A DNA stretch of 64,000 nt from Plectosphaerella cucumerina (GCA_020746995.1 JAGPXD010000004.1:4340001-4404000), one strand, 5' to 3'. Counted from the first letter of the stretch, positions 20,307 to 33,300 are shown. The notes: generated by a model from the sequence alone, not told the origin. Numbers and translations: made by a program.

Positions 20307-22337
20307 TCACGTCCGGCTCTTCTCGCTCAGCTCGCGGGGCTCACCCGGGCCATCATCCTCAAGCACACCGCCCTCCTTGCGTCTCGCGTACGACTCCTGG
20401 AAGTACACGTGAATCTCGTCCGTGATATCGGGGTGCTCCTCATCGGCGCCCTCATCAGCACCTCTCTCGGCATTACCCTCCTTCTCCGACCGCTTCTCCT
20501 CCCAGGCAGTCCTGATCTCCTCGATACGGGCGCGCAGGTCAGCCTCCTGGTCATACGACTTGCCGACGCCGCGCATGCGCTCCCAAGCGCTAAGGTGGCG
20601 GGGATGAACAGCGACGCCGTGGTACTTCTCGCCCTCGCCGCGACGGAGGAAGATCCAGCGGCGCTCCTGCTCCTCGAGGTCAAGACCGGTGGTGTCGGGC
20701 AGGAAGAGCCAGGTGAGGAGAACACCGGCGAGACCGAACCAGGGCACGACGTGGAACTTTGTGCGGTCGTCGATGTAGTTGTAGAGCACACTGGCGAGCA
20801 GGGCGCCGGCCTTGCCGATACAGGCGCTGAAGCCGTGGGCCGAGGCGCGGACGGGGGCAGGGAAGACCTCGCCGGCGACGAGGAAGGTGACGCTATTGGG
20901 ACCGAACTGGTTGAAGAAGCTGGAGAGGAAGTACATGGCCTGGAAAGAGCGGATGCCGATGCCAGGGGAGGTGAAGTAGTCGTATCCAAAGGCAGGAATG
21001 ACAAACATGATGAAGCACATGAGGAAGCCGACCTGCTGCATGGTCTTGCGGCCGTAGAGCTTGTTGTCGATGAGGAAGGAGGCGAGGTAATAGCCGGCGA
21101 GGGAGACGATGACGTTGGCGAGGTTCCAGAGCCACTTCTCGGTGAGAGAGCTAGGGTTGCTGGAGATGACGGCGATGAACTGGCCCTGGAAGAGCTTGTT
21201 GCCGTAGAAGAAGACGTCGTTGCAGAACCATGTGCCGGCGGTGGCGACCAGGCGGCCGCCAAAGTGGCTCCAGCATGCGCGAAGCGCACCAAAGTCGTAG
21301 CCGGTGACCGACACACCGGCGCGGCGCTTGGCACGGGCCAGCTCACGGTCAGCGCGGGGCATCTTCCAGGTACGGTAGTAGACGAGCCAAAGGGTGCCGA
21401 TGGCGGGCAGGGCGAAGCTCAGGCGGAAGGTGAACTGGGCGGCCGAGACGGAGTAAGGCGGGTCGCCAGGAGGTCCAGCGTGGCGGTTGAAGATGACGAG
21501 CAGAATGAGCAGGACGATCTGGTTGGCGAGCTGGCCCCAGCCCTGCATGAGGAAGGCGCTGGTGACGCGGCGGCCACGGTGAAGGCGGTCGTCACGGGTG
21601 GACTGGCGGTCGCGGGCGACAGCCGACTCCATGGATGAGGTGGCGGTGATGGGGTACTCGCCGCCAACACCCAGACCGTAGAAGAAGAGCGACCAGGCGT
21701 AGAAAATGACCCAGCCTTGAAGGGTGTTGGCCCACGAGGCGGTCAGAAGCAGCAGGCCGACGAACATGACGAGAGCGTCCTGGATCAGACCCCAGCGGCG
21801 GCCGATCCAGTCGCCAATGATACCGACGCCGACCTGTCCGATCATGATGCCGACGATCTCGAGGTAGGTGACGGAAGCGATCCAGTTCTTGCTGCAAACG
21901 GTACGAGCGTGACCCCAGCACTCGGGCCATGCGGCCGAGTAGAGAGGCTCGAGGTTGCCGATGGAGAACAGGACGTAGCCCTCGAGACCGAGGCCGGCAC
22001 CCGGCAGCACGGCGTTGCGGAAGTACCAGCCGACGGGAGCCAGCGGGTCCTTCTTCATCATCTGCCAGGTGGACGAGGCCTCGCGGGATGCCTCCTCGCG
22101 ATCGACGGCACTGACGAAGGAGATGCGCTCGCGAAGCGGCAGGTCGGCCCAGTAGACACCCTCGGGGGTGTAAGAGTCCGAGGGGCGGGTGATGTGGGAG
22201 AAGATGCGACGCTCATGGTCGGTGGTGCTACTGCCGTCCTTGGGGGCGTGGACATGGTCGTTGTCGCCCTGGGGACCATGAGGCACGGGGATCTCCCCGG
22301 CGAGAGGGTCGTGATGGTGGTGGTGGTGGTCGGACAT
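20307..22337 (-). CDS. MFS transporter, phosphate:H+ symporter type
   Basis: A 676-residue single-exon major facilitator with about 12 hydrophobic segments. Family features: GIIGDWIGRRWGLIQDALVM between helices 2 and 3, and FFYGLGVGGEYPITATSSME, the GEYP signature of the PHO84/GIT1 phosphate and glycerophosphodiester permeases. A later LVAGEVFPAPVRASAHGFSA corresponds to the helix 10-11 region. The protein is longer than Pho84 (587), with a roughly 120-residue hydrophilic N-terminus and an acidic C-terminal tail (DEGADEEHPDITDEIHVYF). Residues 4-9 are six consecutive histidines. The substrate is likely inorganic phosphate or a phosphorylated compound at the plasma membrane; the sequence alone does not separate these. 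Confidence 0.87.
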   Translation of the reverse strand: MSDHHHHHHDPLAGEIPVPHGPQGDNDHVHAPKDGSSTTDHERRIFSHITRPSDSYTPEGVYWADLPLRERISFVSAVDREEASREASSTWQMMKKDPLAPVGWYFRNAVLPGAGLGLEGYVLFSIGNLEPLYSAAWPECWGHARTVCSKNWIASVTYLEIVGIMIGQVGVGIIGDWIGRRWGLIQDALVMFVGLLLLTASWANTLQGWVIFYAWSLFFYGLGVGGEYPITATSSMESAVARDRQSTRDDRLHRGRRVTSAFLMQGWGQLANQIVLLILLVIFNRHAGPPGDPPYSVSAAQFTFRLSFALPAIGTLWLVYYRTWKMPRADRELARAKRRAGVSVTGYDFGALRACWSHFGGRLVATAGTWFCNDVFFYGNKLFQGQFIAVISSNPSSLTEKWLWNLANVIVSLAGYYLASFLIDNKLYGRKTMQQVGFLMCFIMFVIPAFGYDYFTSPGIGIRSFQAMYFLSSFFNQFGPNSVTFLVAGEVFPAPVRASAHGFSACIGKAGALLASVLYNYIDDRTKFHVVPWFGLAGVLLTWLFLPDTTGLDLEEQERRWIFLRRGEGEKYHGVAVHPRHLSAWERMRGVGKSYDQEADLRARIEEIRTAWEEKRSEKEGNAERGADEGADEEHPDITDEIHVYFQESYARRKEGGVLEDDGPGEPRELSEKSRT

Positions 22338-24608
22338 GGTGAGAGGAAGTAACTCCGAGGAGGAGGTCCGAGGAGAGAAGCCCGGATGAAGTAAAAGGCC
22401 ACAAGGGGTCGGGGACGTGACAACGTCCCGGCGTCTTGTGCTGCCGAGCAGGAGAGGTATGAGTCGAGAAGATGAGAAGTCTGCCGAGCGAGAGAGGAAG
22501 AGAAGAGGACCTCGGAGGGGAGGGGAGGCCTATTTCAAGGGCGCGGCCGAGGGCAGCTCCAGAGGCGGTCCCCACGTCATGGGTCCTGGTGGTCGATTCT
22601 GCCAGTCTGCCACGGCGTCGTGTGGGCTGAGAGCGAGGCGCGGGATAGAGGAAGAAAGCAGACGCCCCCCTCCTCCTCTGGACCCTCTCCGAACAAGGTC
22701 TGTGGAGAGAGACATTGTCCACCGCCGGCCGTCAGTGACCAACTAGCGGCTCGCTCAGCGCGGGTAGGACAAGCCTGTCGAAAAAAGAAGGGCCGGGGGT
22801 GATCAGAGGGGAGGAGAGAAAAAACGGGTGAAAATATCTCTTCGGGCCTCCCGCTCGACTCGACCAGACGTGGTGGATGGTGGGGTCGTGGCTCCTCACA
22901 AAGGTCGGGTCCCCTGGCACAAGCCGTTGCCGAGTTCCGTTCAGGCTCCTCCGTAGCGTCGGCCGATGGGCCACCGCCACCGTCGTCGTTGGCCTCGGGT
23001 GGGCGACTCGGGGCAAGCAAGCTTCCTTTCTCCTGTACGGACGGAGCTAGCCCGCGCTTGAAGAGTCGGTTTGGGTTTGGGTTGGCCGTCTGTCTGGGAT
23101 TGACGTTGGAGACGAAGAAGTTTGTTTGAGTCAAAAGCCACAGCGGTCAGCGGTGAAAAAAGAGGCGGTGATTGACCGTGTGGTCGGTCATGTGTCGGGG
23201 CAAGGACAGATAGAACGACAAATGATGCAGATAGAACGACAAATGATGCAAACGACGAGCCGTTCCCTTACTCACTCCTTCCCTCTTGGCTTGACGTCGT
23301 CTGGATGGCGGGGGAAGGAGCGAGGCACGCGAGCAATCTCCTTCTTCGTCGATGCATCTTTCCTTGGCACAGGCGCCCCGGTCACAGCCTACAGGGGGGG
23401 AAGCCACAGGGGACCCAACCCCACCACCCTTCTATCCAATCATACCCATTTGCCCCGCCAAAAATCCCCCGACTCGTTCGATACGGGAAGCCTCGCCCTC
23501 CCCGTCCAAACCGCCACCACCACCGCATCCCTCAGTGTTCCTTCTCGAACTCACACCATCCCATCCCATCCGCCCCTTCCCTCCCAAAAACCCTGTGTCG
23601 TCCCTTCCTCCATCCAGCCCGTGCGCGCCCCATGTCCCGGCGCTAGCGTCCTAAACCCAATCGTCTTCTCGTCCAATCGCGTGCCCGCGTCAGACAACGT
23701 GCTCGCTTGATTGCCCAGCAGCCAATCCGCCCCTTCCGCCTCTATTACGACGACCTCTGACAGAAGCCTGCAAACACACAAGCCGCAGGCGGTCCAAAAG
23801 ACGCAGATCGAGTTGCCGTGAGCCGCTTGATATTGCGACGCGTCGTCCACAGTTCGGGGCCAGATGCCAAGCCTGCCAAGCCGGGTGATCCGCGCCTTCC
23901 TCCCCTGACACCTTGGCAACGCCTTGCTCTCGTAGTCCGGCTCGTCTTAGCGTAGCGCCTCATCACGACTCGCCGTCCTCGCTCACTCATCCAAAAGTCA
24001 AATGCAAAAAATGGCTGTATTCTTCGCCTGAAGCACAAATGGTGTCCAGGTCATTGGCCCGGGTTTTGTGAAGCTGGTCCCCATATACGTACAACCTCCC
24101 CTAGTCGAAGTCGAGTTTGATCTTAATCCCCTTTCGTCCCTGGCGGCCAGCGGCTCACCTGTCTAATGCAGGTGCAAGCAAGCACGGCGCAGCTCTAGAC
24201 CCCGTCAAACTGCAAATGGGAACATCAAAGGTACCGCCCTTTTGCTTCCTTCGCCCGCGGACATGGCCCCTCGAGGATGCAGTCTGTCTCGCTCCCGTGC
24301 CTCCTGACCGGTCCCCAGAAACGCCGCGCTGAGCCAAGGAAAAATAGATAAGAGGATGACAAAGGAAACGCGAGAGAAACGGGAAAAGTAAGAAAAAAAG
24401 AAACGAATACAGCAGAATGGCGAGTAGTCCCCGTGATGACATAGGAAACCCGTGATCGACCTGGTGTGGTGTGTGCTGTGCTGTGTGTGTGGTGTGTGGT
24501 TGTTACATGGACGCCGTCGCCCTTGTCCATCTCCGGCGCGGCCAGATCATTTTGGTGTCCACCCCCTCCTTGCCCCCAGGGCCCTTCTCCCGCCCACGTG
24601 GGCAGATC
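22338..24608. other. Intergenic region between the MFS and RIM15-type genes
   Basis: This 2.3-kb region is the upstream flank of the MFS gene and the downstream flank of the kinase gene. It contains purine- and pyrimidine-rich tracts, a 21-bp direct repeat, and the 12-bp palindrome GCCCACGTGGGC at 24592-24603. No open frame has recognisable content. Confidence 0.45.
23207..23248. repeat. 21-bp perfect tandem duplication
   Basis: Two adjacent copies of a 21-bp unit, 23207-23227 and 23228-23248, each beginning CAGATAGAACGAC. The region is non-coding. Confidence 0.92.
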
Positions 24609-27600
24609 TCATCCCATGAGCGGCCCCGTCTTCTCGGCGGGCCGGGGCGTCGGCTCTTCATCCTGACTGCTGGACTCGCGGCTCGCCGCTGCCGGCCGCG
24701 GCGTCGCGTCCACCTCGGGACCCGACCCCTTGTCGTCGCGCGGTACCGCCGTGTTGGGCGGCGTGATGTGCTGCCGCTTCAATGCTGCGTCTAGCGGGGA
24801 TACCGTCACCTCCTTGGACGGCGTCACCACTTGCGTCACCGGCTCCGGCGTGCTCTCCGACCCAACTGTCATGCTGTCGTGGCTGTCCGCTCGCATCATC
24901 TCGATACCCAGCTTGGAGCTCGGCAGGAACGGCTTGACCCGGAGGGGCTTCTGCTCACGCCCCTGTCCTTGACCTTGACCGAGCTCCTCGTCTTCGTCGT
25001 CGGCAGAGTCGGTCGCCTCAGTCGTCCTCTTCTCTGACGCTTCCTTCCTAGGCCTGGTCTTGTCGGCCCGAGGCGACGGCAGTGGCGGCGGCGGCATACT
25101 CTTGCGTCCGTGCTCCATCTGCCCAGGGGCTGACTGTTGAGTGACCAGATGCGGCATCGGCTTGCTCTCGCTCTGGTGGTGGAGTACCACCTCGTCCTCA
25201 CGAAGCCCCAGCCCGCCATCGTCCCACTCGCCAGTGGCCTTGCGACTGATCACGACAGGCACGTCATCTGTCGACACCGACTCCGAGTCTCCAAAGAGGC
25301 TGGAACTGATGGAATCCTCACGGCTCGACGTGACAACACTGCTGCCAGGTCCCCGAGCAAACACCGACGAGCTCGAGGTCGGGCTGTCGTCGGGCGGCCG
25401 TGTGCTGATGTGGCGGAGCCCTGACGGGATCGGGTGCGGCAGCAGCAGCGGATTGGCTTGACCAGGCGTCTGCGGCTTCCACTGGCACAGGTTCTTGAGC
25501 ACCTCAGTAAGCTTAGAGCTCGAAATGGGCTTCTCGATGAGGGAGTCGAAGTAGTGCGGCGCCTGAAGCTCCTTCAGGTACGCCGTGATGGCCACGATGG
25601 GGGTGTTGGAGTTGGCGTTCTTGGTCTCGCGGATCATGCGCGCCACATCTGCTCCGTTGATTTGCGGCAGTCGGTACTCGAGGAAGATGATGTCGAACTT
25701 GATATCGCTCATCGAGTACCGCACTGCCTCGGAACCGTTAGACACCGAGATGGTCCGGCACCGTAGCTTCTCCAGCAGTTTCTCCATCACCATGCGGGAC
25801 ACAGGGTGGTCCTCGCAGATGAGCACGTCCAGCGGTCGGAAGATGGGTCCATCGTCAAACGCAATCTGGGAGAGCCGTCGCGAGCTCTGCCTTCGCCGCT
25901 GCACACGTAGCAGCGCGCTGTGCTTGTCTCCCTCGTTATCAGACGATGACGGCGACATGTCGAACACCTGGCTGCGGCGGTTGCGATGGTGTGCCAGAAG
26001 GTCCGACGTGATCGGGCTGCCCTCCTGAGACTGAGAACCCACCGTCAGCGAACGGGATCGGTGCGTGTTGCTGGCCTGCCGAGGCGTGCCCACCACCTTC
26101 TGCGGCGACAGAGCAAGGGGAGGCGGGGCCTGGCCACGACCCTTGACGGGCGATGACGAGCCGACAGTCGTAGCGGCCTTTTGCAGGCTCGGAGGCACCT
26201 TGGGCACGTCGATGGCCGACGTCGTTGGCTGCTGCGGGGCGCTCGACTGGTGGGACAGGCTTGACGAGTTGCTCGAGGCCTTGCGGCGGCCCTCGAAGCC
26301 TTGCCCGGCGACAAAGGAAACGAGTAGCGGCGAAGACGGCTGCGATGCCCGGCTTGGCGACGAGTTGGTGTGACTGGCCCCGGACGGCGACTGCGGCCTG
26401 TTTTTGGCGTTGGAGATGGTGCGCTGGATCGGCATCGACATGACTGGGCTACCCTCGAGGGCGCCACCAGGAGACGTGACACTGCTGCCGGGGCTGGTCG
26501 ACGGCTTGTGCTGCGCCGCCAGAGCCTCGGCGCGGAGCTTCTGGATCACGTCCTTATTGGCCTTTTCGAGAACCGGCAGGTTCTTGAACGCGAAGGTGCC
26601 AAAGTCGTCGGCAACAACAGGCTCGCTGAGGCGCCGGGTCTTCAGGTCGCGGACGTGGGGAGGGATGTGCAGAGGCATGAGACCCCGCTTGATCGAATTG
26701 ACCTGAGATCGCACCCTGGAAAGGGCGTCATGCGGCCGGTCGTGGTAGTCGGAGCCGGCAGCCGACGACGGCGGCGATGCCTGGTCTTCCATCTCCTCTG
26801 CGAAAGACTGCAGCACGGCGCCACGAGCGTCAAAGTACTCGGTGTCCTCGGGGTCTTCGGTCTGCGGCACAAACTGCGCCTCGTCCTCGTTGAGTGTTTC
26901 CCAGTTGATCCCCTCGAACCACGGGTGGCCGCGAATCTCCTCACCGCCCGACGGGAACTTGTCCTCTCGGTTGGCACCGAGCCTGGACTGGGGGTCTGTG
27001 CACAGGAGCTTGTTGATGAGATCCTTGGCCTCGTCTGAGACGGGCTCGCACTCGTTCTCGTCCGGCCATTGGATGTTGCGTGCGAGAATGTTCTCGAACA
27101 CAAACTCTGGCTCGCTGGCGTGGAATGGCGGGACACCATAGAGGAACTCGAACATGATGCAGCCAACAGACCACCAATCGCTCGTCTCATCTTGCTTGTC
27201 GCCCTTGATGGTCTCGGGGGCGAGGTAGTCAGGCGTGCCGACGAAGCGTCGGCTTGTGTCTTCAGGGTCGAACAGCGCCATGGCCGGCGGCATCATGCTG
27301 TTCTGAGGAGGGGTGTTCCTGGTGAGAGCATCGGAGCCCGACTGCGACACATTGCTAGTTTGTTGCTGCAGAGTGGGCAGATCAGGCGAGCTCTGACAGG
27401 CCCCTTCTGTGTCGTCTTGCGACCTGGTGGGCTTCGGCTGTGTGTTGAAGTCAACATCGTTGAGCGAGAACGACTGCAGCATGTTGGCAAGGCCCTCGCT
27501 GCCTCCGCTGTCGCTGCGACGGCCAGACACGCGCCGCGCCTCTGGAGGGTAGTTGCCGAGGCTGAAGTAGGACGGCTGGCCGAGGCTGCCGACCTCGGGG

Positions 27601-30393
27601 GTCATCTGAGGAGTCAGACTCGGAGAGGGTGAGTTGCCGTGAAGGTCAAGCGACGTCGACCTAGATGACGCGAGAGACGCGGAACGGGCAAAGGGGCCCT
27701 GCTTCAGAAGATCAGGCGTGGGATCGCTGTTCTCGTTGTTGAGAGCCCTCTTTTGACGACCGACGAGACCCATCCGCGACAGACCGAAGTCGGTCAGCTT
27801 CAGGTGTCCCTTTTGATCAATAAGGAGATTATCGGGCTTGAGATCGCGGTGAATGATGTTGCGGCTGTGGAGATGCTCAACACCCAGGACGACCTCACCG
27901 AGGTACTTCTTGGCCCAGTCTTCGGGGAGACCACCCAGTACCTTGATCAGGGAGGCACAGTCGCCACCGTTGAGATACTCCATAACTAGATAGAGATAAT
28001 CCTTGCTGGAGAAGGTCCAGTACAACTTCGCCACAAACTCGCTCTGGCCCTGCCACATGAGGATTGCGCGTTCGGCCTTGACGTTGCCAACTTGGTTCTT
28101 GGCAACCATGTCCGCCTTCTTGAGGACCTTGATGGCGAAGTACTCGCCCGTCGACTTCTTCTTGGAGAGATAGACGCTGCCGAAGGCGCCCTTGCTGATG
28201 GGCTTGATGATCTCAAAGTCCTTGATGGACGGCGGCGCGGGGCGGGACTGGAGAGGGGGGTTGTGCGCGCCCAGCCTCGGCGACGGCGGCGGCCTCATGG
28301 CAAAGTCGGACATTGTCGATGATTGACGGCGGTGGTGCCGCATGGCAGGAGGTGCAGGCGAGCTGAACTCACTTCCTGGCAGCATCGGCGAGGCCTCGGG
28401 GGATGCTATCCCGTCCTGGCCATATGCGAAGTGGCGAGGTTTGTGAATCCTCAGCGGCGAAGAGGGCTGCGTCATGCGCGATGGCGACTCCTGCCGCTTA
28501 GGCGATGTGTTGCCGGGGATGACGAGGCTGCGGCGGTGCTGGTGCTGCCGCGAACTTGCGGCCCGGCGAAGATCCCCAAACTCCGAGATGGGCGACTCGT
28601 TCCGGATCTGGGCTGGTTGACGCGAGGCCATGGATGAAGAGCGAACGCTGCCGTCGCTCTCCACTGCGTCGCTTTCGAAGAACAGCGAGCCTCGCCTCGA
28701 ACTGCGCGTGGCTCCGATGGCGCCTCCAAAGTTGGACCTCGGCGTCGGACACTCCTTGGGACTGCTTGACCGTGTCGAGGCGACAAAGGAGCGAGGTCGT
28801 GATGCATTTCGCTCGTTGCTGAGATTGACTTGTTCGAGAGCGGCAGCCAAGGTAGCTGGTGTGTCGCCAATCGAGGTCTCAAAGAAGGACAGCTCCTGTG
28901 CCGGGGTCATTTCGTCTTCCTCGGTCTCGTCTTCGGTTGAATCGCTGAGACGGCCCGCGGCGATGCGAGCGGCCTTCCGGAGGGCCTCATCGATGCAGTC
29001 CTGGACCATGACGGCGAACTCGATGCGAATGCGTTCGGCGTACTCGATGATCTGGCGGTGCCTGAAGACGGCCTCGACCTTTGCCTTGGCGGCCTTTTCC
29101 GTGTCTGAGCAGAGGAGGGCGAGACCCTGCTCCTGCTCCAACGTGTTTGTGCTGGGAGAGTGCCACTGCATGACCTGCGAGATGCGTGACTCGGACTGGG
29201 GAGACTGTGTGCGGAACTCGCCCGGCGACTGCGAAGAGGTCTCCTTGATTACAGGAGTGCTGATCTCAATGGCGGTATCGCACAGGTCGACGAGAAGCTC
29301 GACAATCCGAGCCTGTGGGCGACGGACGGCGAACGAGCGAGCCCGAGAATGGCCGAAGCCACCACCAGACCGGTCCCTTGACTGGGACACCGAGGTGCCC
29401 GGGGAAGATTGGCTGGAGGAGGGAGGGGGCCCGATGGCCAGTCCCTTGTATTCGGCAAGCGGGAGCGCTGCCTGATCGGGGGCGAGAGATCGGCTCTGGC
29501 GGGCCTCGAGGGCGTCCAGGACCTTGACGATGGCGTGTCGGTGTTCCGTGAGGTGTTCTTGTGCCATCTGTACGTCCATCTCGGCACGGTGTTCCTGCAG
29601 GCAGACGTCGGTGTGCTTTTCGAACCACCATGGCGGGATCTGACGCTCGCATATCCGGCACAGAACGGGCAGGGGAGGCGGGTGGCTTCCCGGGTCGTCG
29701 GCGCCAGACTCGGCGAGTTGTGTGAGGTAGCTGGCGAGAACTTCGGCGCCAGATCCCAGGGAATCGACAATGACGCTGGGAAGGTCGATCTTGATCTCGC
29801 GAGGGGGGATCCATGGTCGGAACATCCACATGGTCTGCACACGGCGAGGTCAGCGTTTTTTCTTCTTCCCTTCTTGGCAGTGGTACGGGACTCACGTGGC
29901 TCTCTTCCCCGGCGGCATCGTACACCATGATGCCCTGCGCCTCGAGCTCAACAAAATGTGACTGTTCCTCAACCTCGGCGGAGAGGGAGATGCTGTCGAG
30001 AGGCCGGAGTTTCGACAGCGGGCCGAGGGCGACGGTGAAGCGGATTCGCTGACTCCGCGAGTCGTCGGATCGCATAGCCTCCATGACCTCGGCAAAGACG
30101 TTCTTGTTCTCGCCCACCAACAGGTCCGCAATGGGGGTGTTCTGGACCGTCTCGGGCTGAGTGCCGATGACCTCGGTCCACGACGGGCTTACCCAGCGGA
30201 TGGCACCGTCGAGGTTGATGTCCATGATAACATTGAGTGTCTGTTCGGCGGCTTCTCGGAGCTCTTCTCTCTCGCCTCGGATGTCTTCGCTGAAGGACCG
30301 CTCCATGGCGCCAGCCGTCTGACTCCGGAGAGACGAGATGGCCGGCACTGGAGGGGCCAGAGAGCCCGGGGAAAGTTTGGGGACGGCGTCCAT
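24609..30393 (-). CDS. RIM15: RIM15/CEK1-type protein kinase with PAS, AGC kinase and receiver domains
   Basis: Two exons, 30393-29896 and 29834-24609 (61-nt intron), giving 1907 residues. Order: PAS domain (about 35-160; NVIMDINLDGAIRWVSPSW), a short Cys/His finger (LCRICERQIPPWWFEKHTDV, about 225-250), a Ser-rich linker, the AGC kinase (about 705-1140) and a receiver domain (about 1500-1615). The kinase has the Gly loop KGAFGSVYL, IKVLKK, HRDLKPDN (near 823), DFG (near 848) and GTPDYLAPE (near 1032). The roughly 180 residues between DFG and APE are the long insertion typical of Rim15/Cek1. The receiver keeps the acidic pair (CEDHP) and the Lys (EKP), but the phospho-acceptor position reads FLEYRLP, Glu for Asp. 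In yeast Rim15 integrates TORC1/PKA signals for quiescence and acts through endosulfine to inhibit PP2A. The symbol is by homology to yeast. Confidence 0.93.
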
Positions 30394-33300
30394 CGTTGGG
30401 AGCTGTGCGGTTTGCTACCCAAGGGCGACGGGTCCCATTGACCAGTATGACTTGACTGTGCTGCCTCGTTGCTGATCGACTGCTGGCGGGCAGCCGGGAC
30501 TACAAAAAGGCAGCAACCCCAGACATGTCGATATACGACGGTATCGGGGGAATAGAGGAGATTGTGGCAGCGGGCCAGGTGTTTCGGTCGGTGCAGCAGG
30601 CGTTGTCGGGAAAAGACGTGTTGTGGTGCTGCAGGAGCCGGACGAGCAACAAAGCTGCCGAGTCGGGGTTGGCCTGGGCTGGCTGGCTGGCGGGAGCGGT
30701 ACGTGAAGTGCAGGGGCTTCGACAAGACGACACAACACGACGCAATTGGGCGGGCAATCCTCGCTGGAAAAGCAGCACACGTGCAGTCGAGTGCAGAGAG
30801 GAAGGGTGAAGGCCGTGGGCCAAAGTCGGTGGTGGCTCAATGGAAGCAGAAAAAAAAGAAGACGGGACGCATCCGAGGGGGAGGAGGGGGTTTCGGGGGG
30901 CAGGTCGCACGGCGGTGCCACGCAAGAAAGAGAGAGCGCTCGCCGGGTGAGGTGAGGTGAGGTGGTGGTGCACCTTGGAAGGTCCTCCAGTCTCAGAACA
31001 GCGCCGCTGCCTGTGTCTGGGCTGGGTTTGGGGGGGAGTCGGTCCACGGCGTGGGTGACGGGTTGACCGCCCAGTGCCCACCCGCTTAACAGTGCGGAGT
31101 TGGAGTTAGCGACGGCGATTGGACCGTGTTCAGTGCCATGCACAAACAACAGCACAGTGTGTCATTTTAGTCTGTCTATCTGTCTGGCCCGCACCCTTTT
31201 TTTCGTCTCGTTCAAGTTCCCGTTTCCACTCTGGCCGCCGCCTGCGTGAGGTGAGCAAACGGGTTCAAGTGTGACTGACTGATGTGATGCATCGACCGGG
31301 TCCCATGTCTTCGATCAAGCCCGGTGGATGATGGGATGGATGGGACGACATTGAGGGACGGGGACGTGACCAAGATGCCGCTCTCCTGCTCCAGTCCAGT
31401 GCTCCTTCCCACCCCTGCTCTTTCCAAAGCACTCCCCCCAAAAGCCCCAAGCCCCGAGGGCAGGAGTGGTTCGAAGCGGGGAAAGCAGCTCATCCCGGGA
31501 CCAATCACCCCAGACCTGGCCCTGGTAGCGGGTACAAGCACGCCACGCCTCGTTTTCATGCTGGCGGTTGTACCCAAACCCGAACCAGTCTAGCTTCCTG
31601 CCGCACCTTCTCCCGAGCCCGCTAGCCTCGGGCGGGAATAGCGACCTCTCGAGGGATGCAAGGGATTTTGCTTTTCTGGAGGGAGGAATGGGCTTCCAGT
31701 TGGAAGGGGGTTACAGGTAAAGGGGGGAGCGCTACCAAGGGACCTTTTGCTTGGGTCAAAAGTCGAGCCCCTCTCGGCAGGAATGGGAAACATGGGGAGA
31801 GGTGCGCCTGCCTTGCCCGCTTCGGCTCCTGTTTGTTGGGTCGATGGAATCGCGATGAGACGGCAAGGGAGGGAAGGAACGAACGGCGCATCAGAGACAG
31901 TGCTTTCCTTCTTGCTCTCCCTCCAATGTGCCTTCCTCTGATGCTCCTGCCCGTCTGACCCCGACAAAAAAAAATTAGTAGAGGCAGGTGAGTGTTTCGG
32001 TGGTGTGTTTGGCTTTCATGCGGCGCCTGCCCTCTGGCCCTGAATCGCCAGCTTTCCTGCCATTCTGGTGGCATCCTTGTTATCGCCCTATAATCTGCCC
32101 TCTATGCCAGACCGGGATGACACGCCCTGTTCAGGCAAAATGGCTGCCCCGTTGCTTGATCACCCCCCTCTCTCTGTTGACGACAACGACAGACAACGCC
32201 AATCAGGCTTCACATTGCGAGAAAGTTTCAAAACAAACCCGCTCGAGGGGAAGAAGACCCTGGAAAGAATCCAGCGCCTCGCTGCCACATTGCGTCCACT
32301 CCTCCACCACGGTATCCGAATCTCCGACACGCGTGATCAACGCCTTGCCGCCTTTCATCTTGTCTTCCTCCGCCTCAGTCCCCCGTCCTGTCCCCCGTCT
32401 TGTCCCCGCTGCTCAGTTTCAGCAGCATGTCAGCGACACTCGGCCGACCCCCCGCCTTGACATCATTCGCCAAACCCTCCACCGCCGTCAGCGGCATCGC
32501 ATGCCGTCGCATGGCATGGTGCTGGTGCGGTGATGCAAGTGCAATCCAAAAAAGTCTCGGTCCGTACACTCGGTCTCGGAGGTTCGACAACTTTCGCCGG
32601 CGGCTTGACCCGGCATCCCATCACGGTGCACACCTCGCTCACCTTGCTCAAGCAGATCTTCCACCGAAATCTCGATATCTCTCCTTGCTCATCCCTCCCT
32701 CCAAGCAACCACCACCCGAGTCTCGCCCTCCCGTGATGCAACCCGTGCACCGTCCAAGCTTTCCGTCCCCCGCCTCGGACAGATCGACGCTCGACGGGAG
32801 CCCAAGCTCCAGCAGCGCAAGCACTAGCCACGCATCAAACACCGGCAAGCCCGTCGTCGCCAGCGGAAGATGCGGCCAAGCGGATGCTCGTCATGCACCT
32901 GGCGCATGTCTAGCACCAAAGTCAACCCATCCTTCTCAAGCTGTGCTGCAGCCAGAACACCATCAGCAGCAGGTCTCATTCGCTGGACCAATCTCGACCT
33001 GCGCCTCAGCCCCTCGGACTGCACGCCAGACACCACCCAGGCTGGCCCCCGAGCCCCCCGAGCCCCCTCCCTAAACGACGCCTCCTGTTCTATTCTTTTC
33101 TTACCCCGTCCTGTCCGATCACCCGGCCGACTGCTTCTCAGCGCCCGTTGCATATCGGGCGCCGACAGGTGTGGTGTCGACTGCCCTGCAAGCGAGGTGC
33201 GTGGCCAGCAGGTTCGCATCCGTGCCGAGCGCCCATCACCTGGGCTCCTTGGGGGCGTCGCGGCACTGCGGCAGCGCGGCAGCAGCGCTCGCTCGCTCAG

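Noticed and set aside
20409..21638. 409-codon frame antisense to the MFS permease, and similar antisense frames over STT3 (60768-62399) and the P5C dehydrogenase
   Set aside because: Shadow frames caused by GC-rich third codon positions of the genuine genes.
22577..23134. 185-codon minus-strand frame upstream of the MFS gene
   Set aside because: No recognisable content, overlapped by other frames, and located where the promoter should be.
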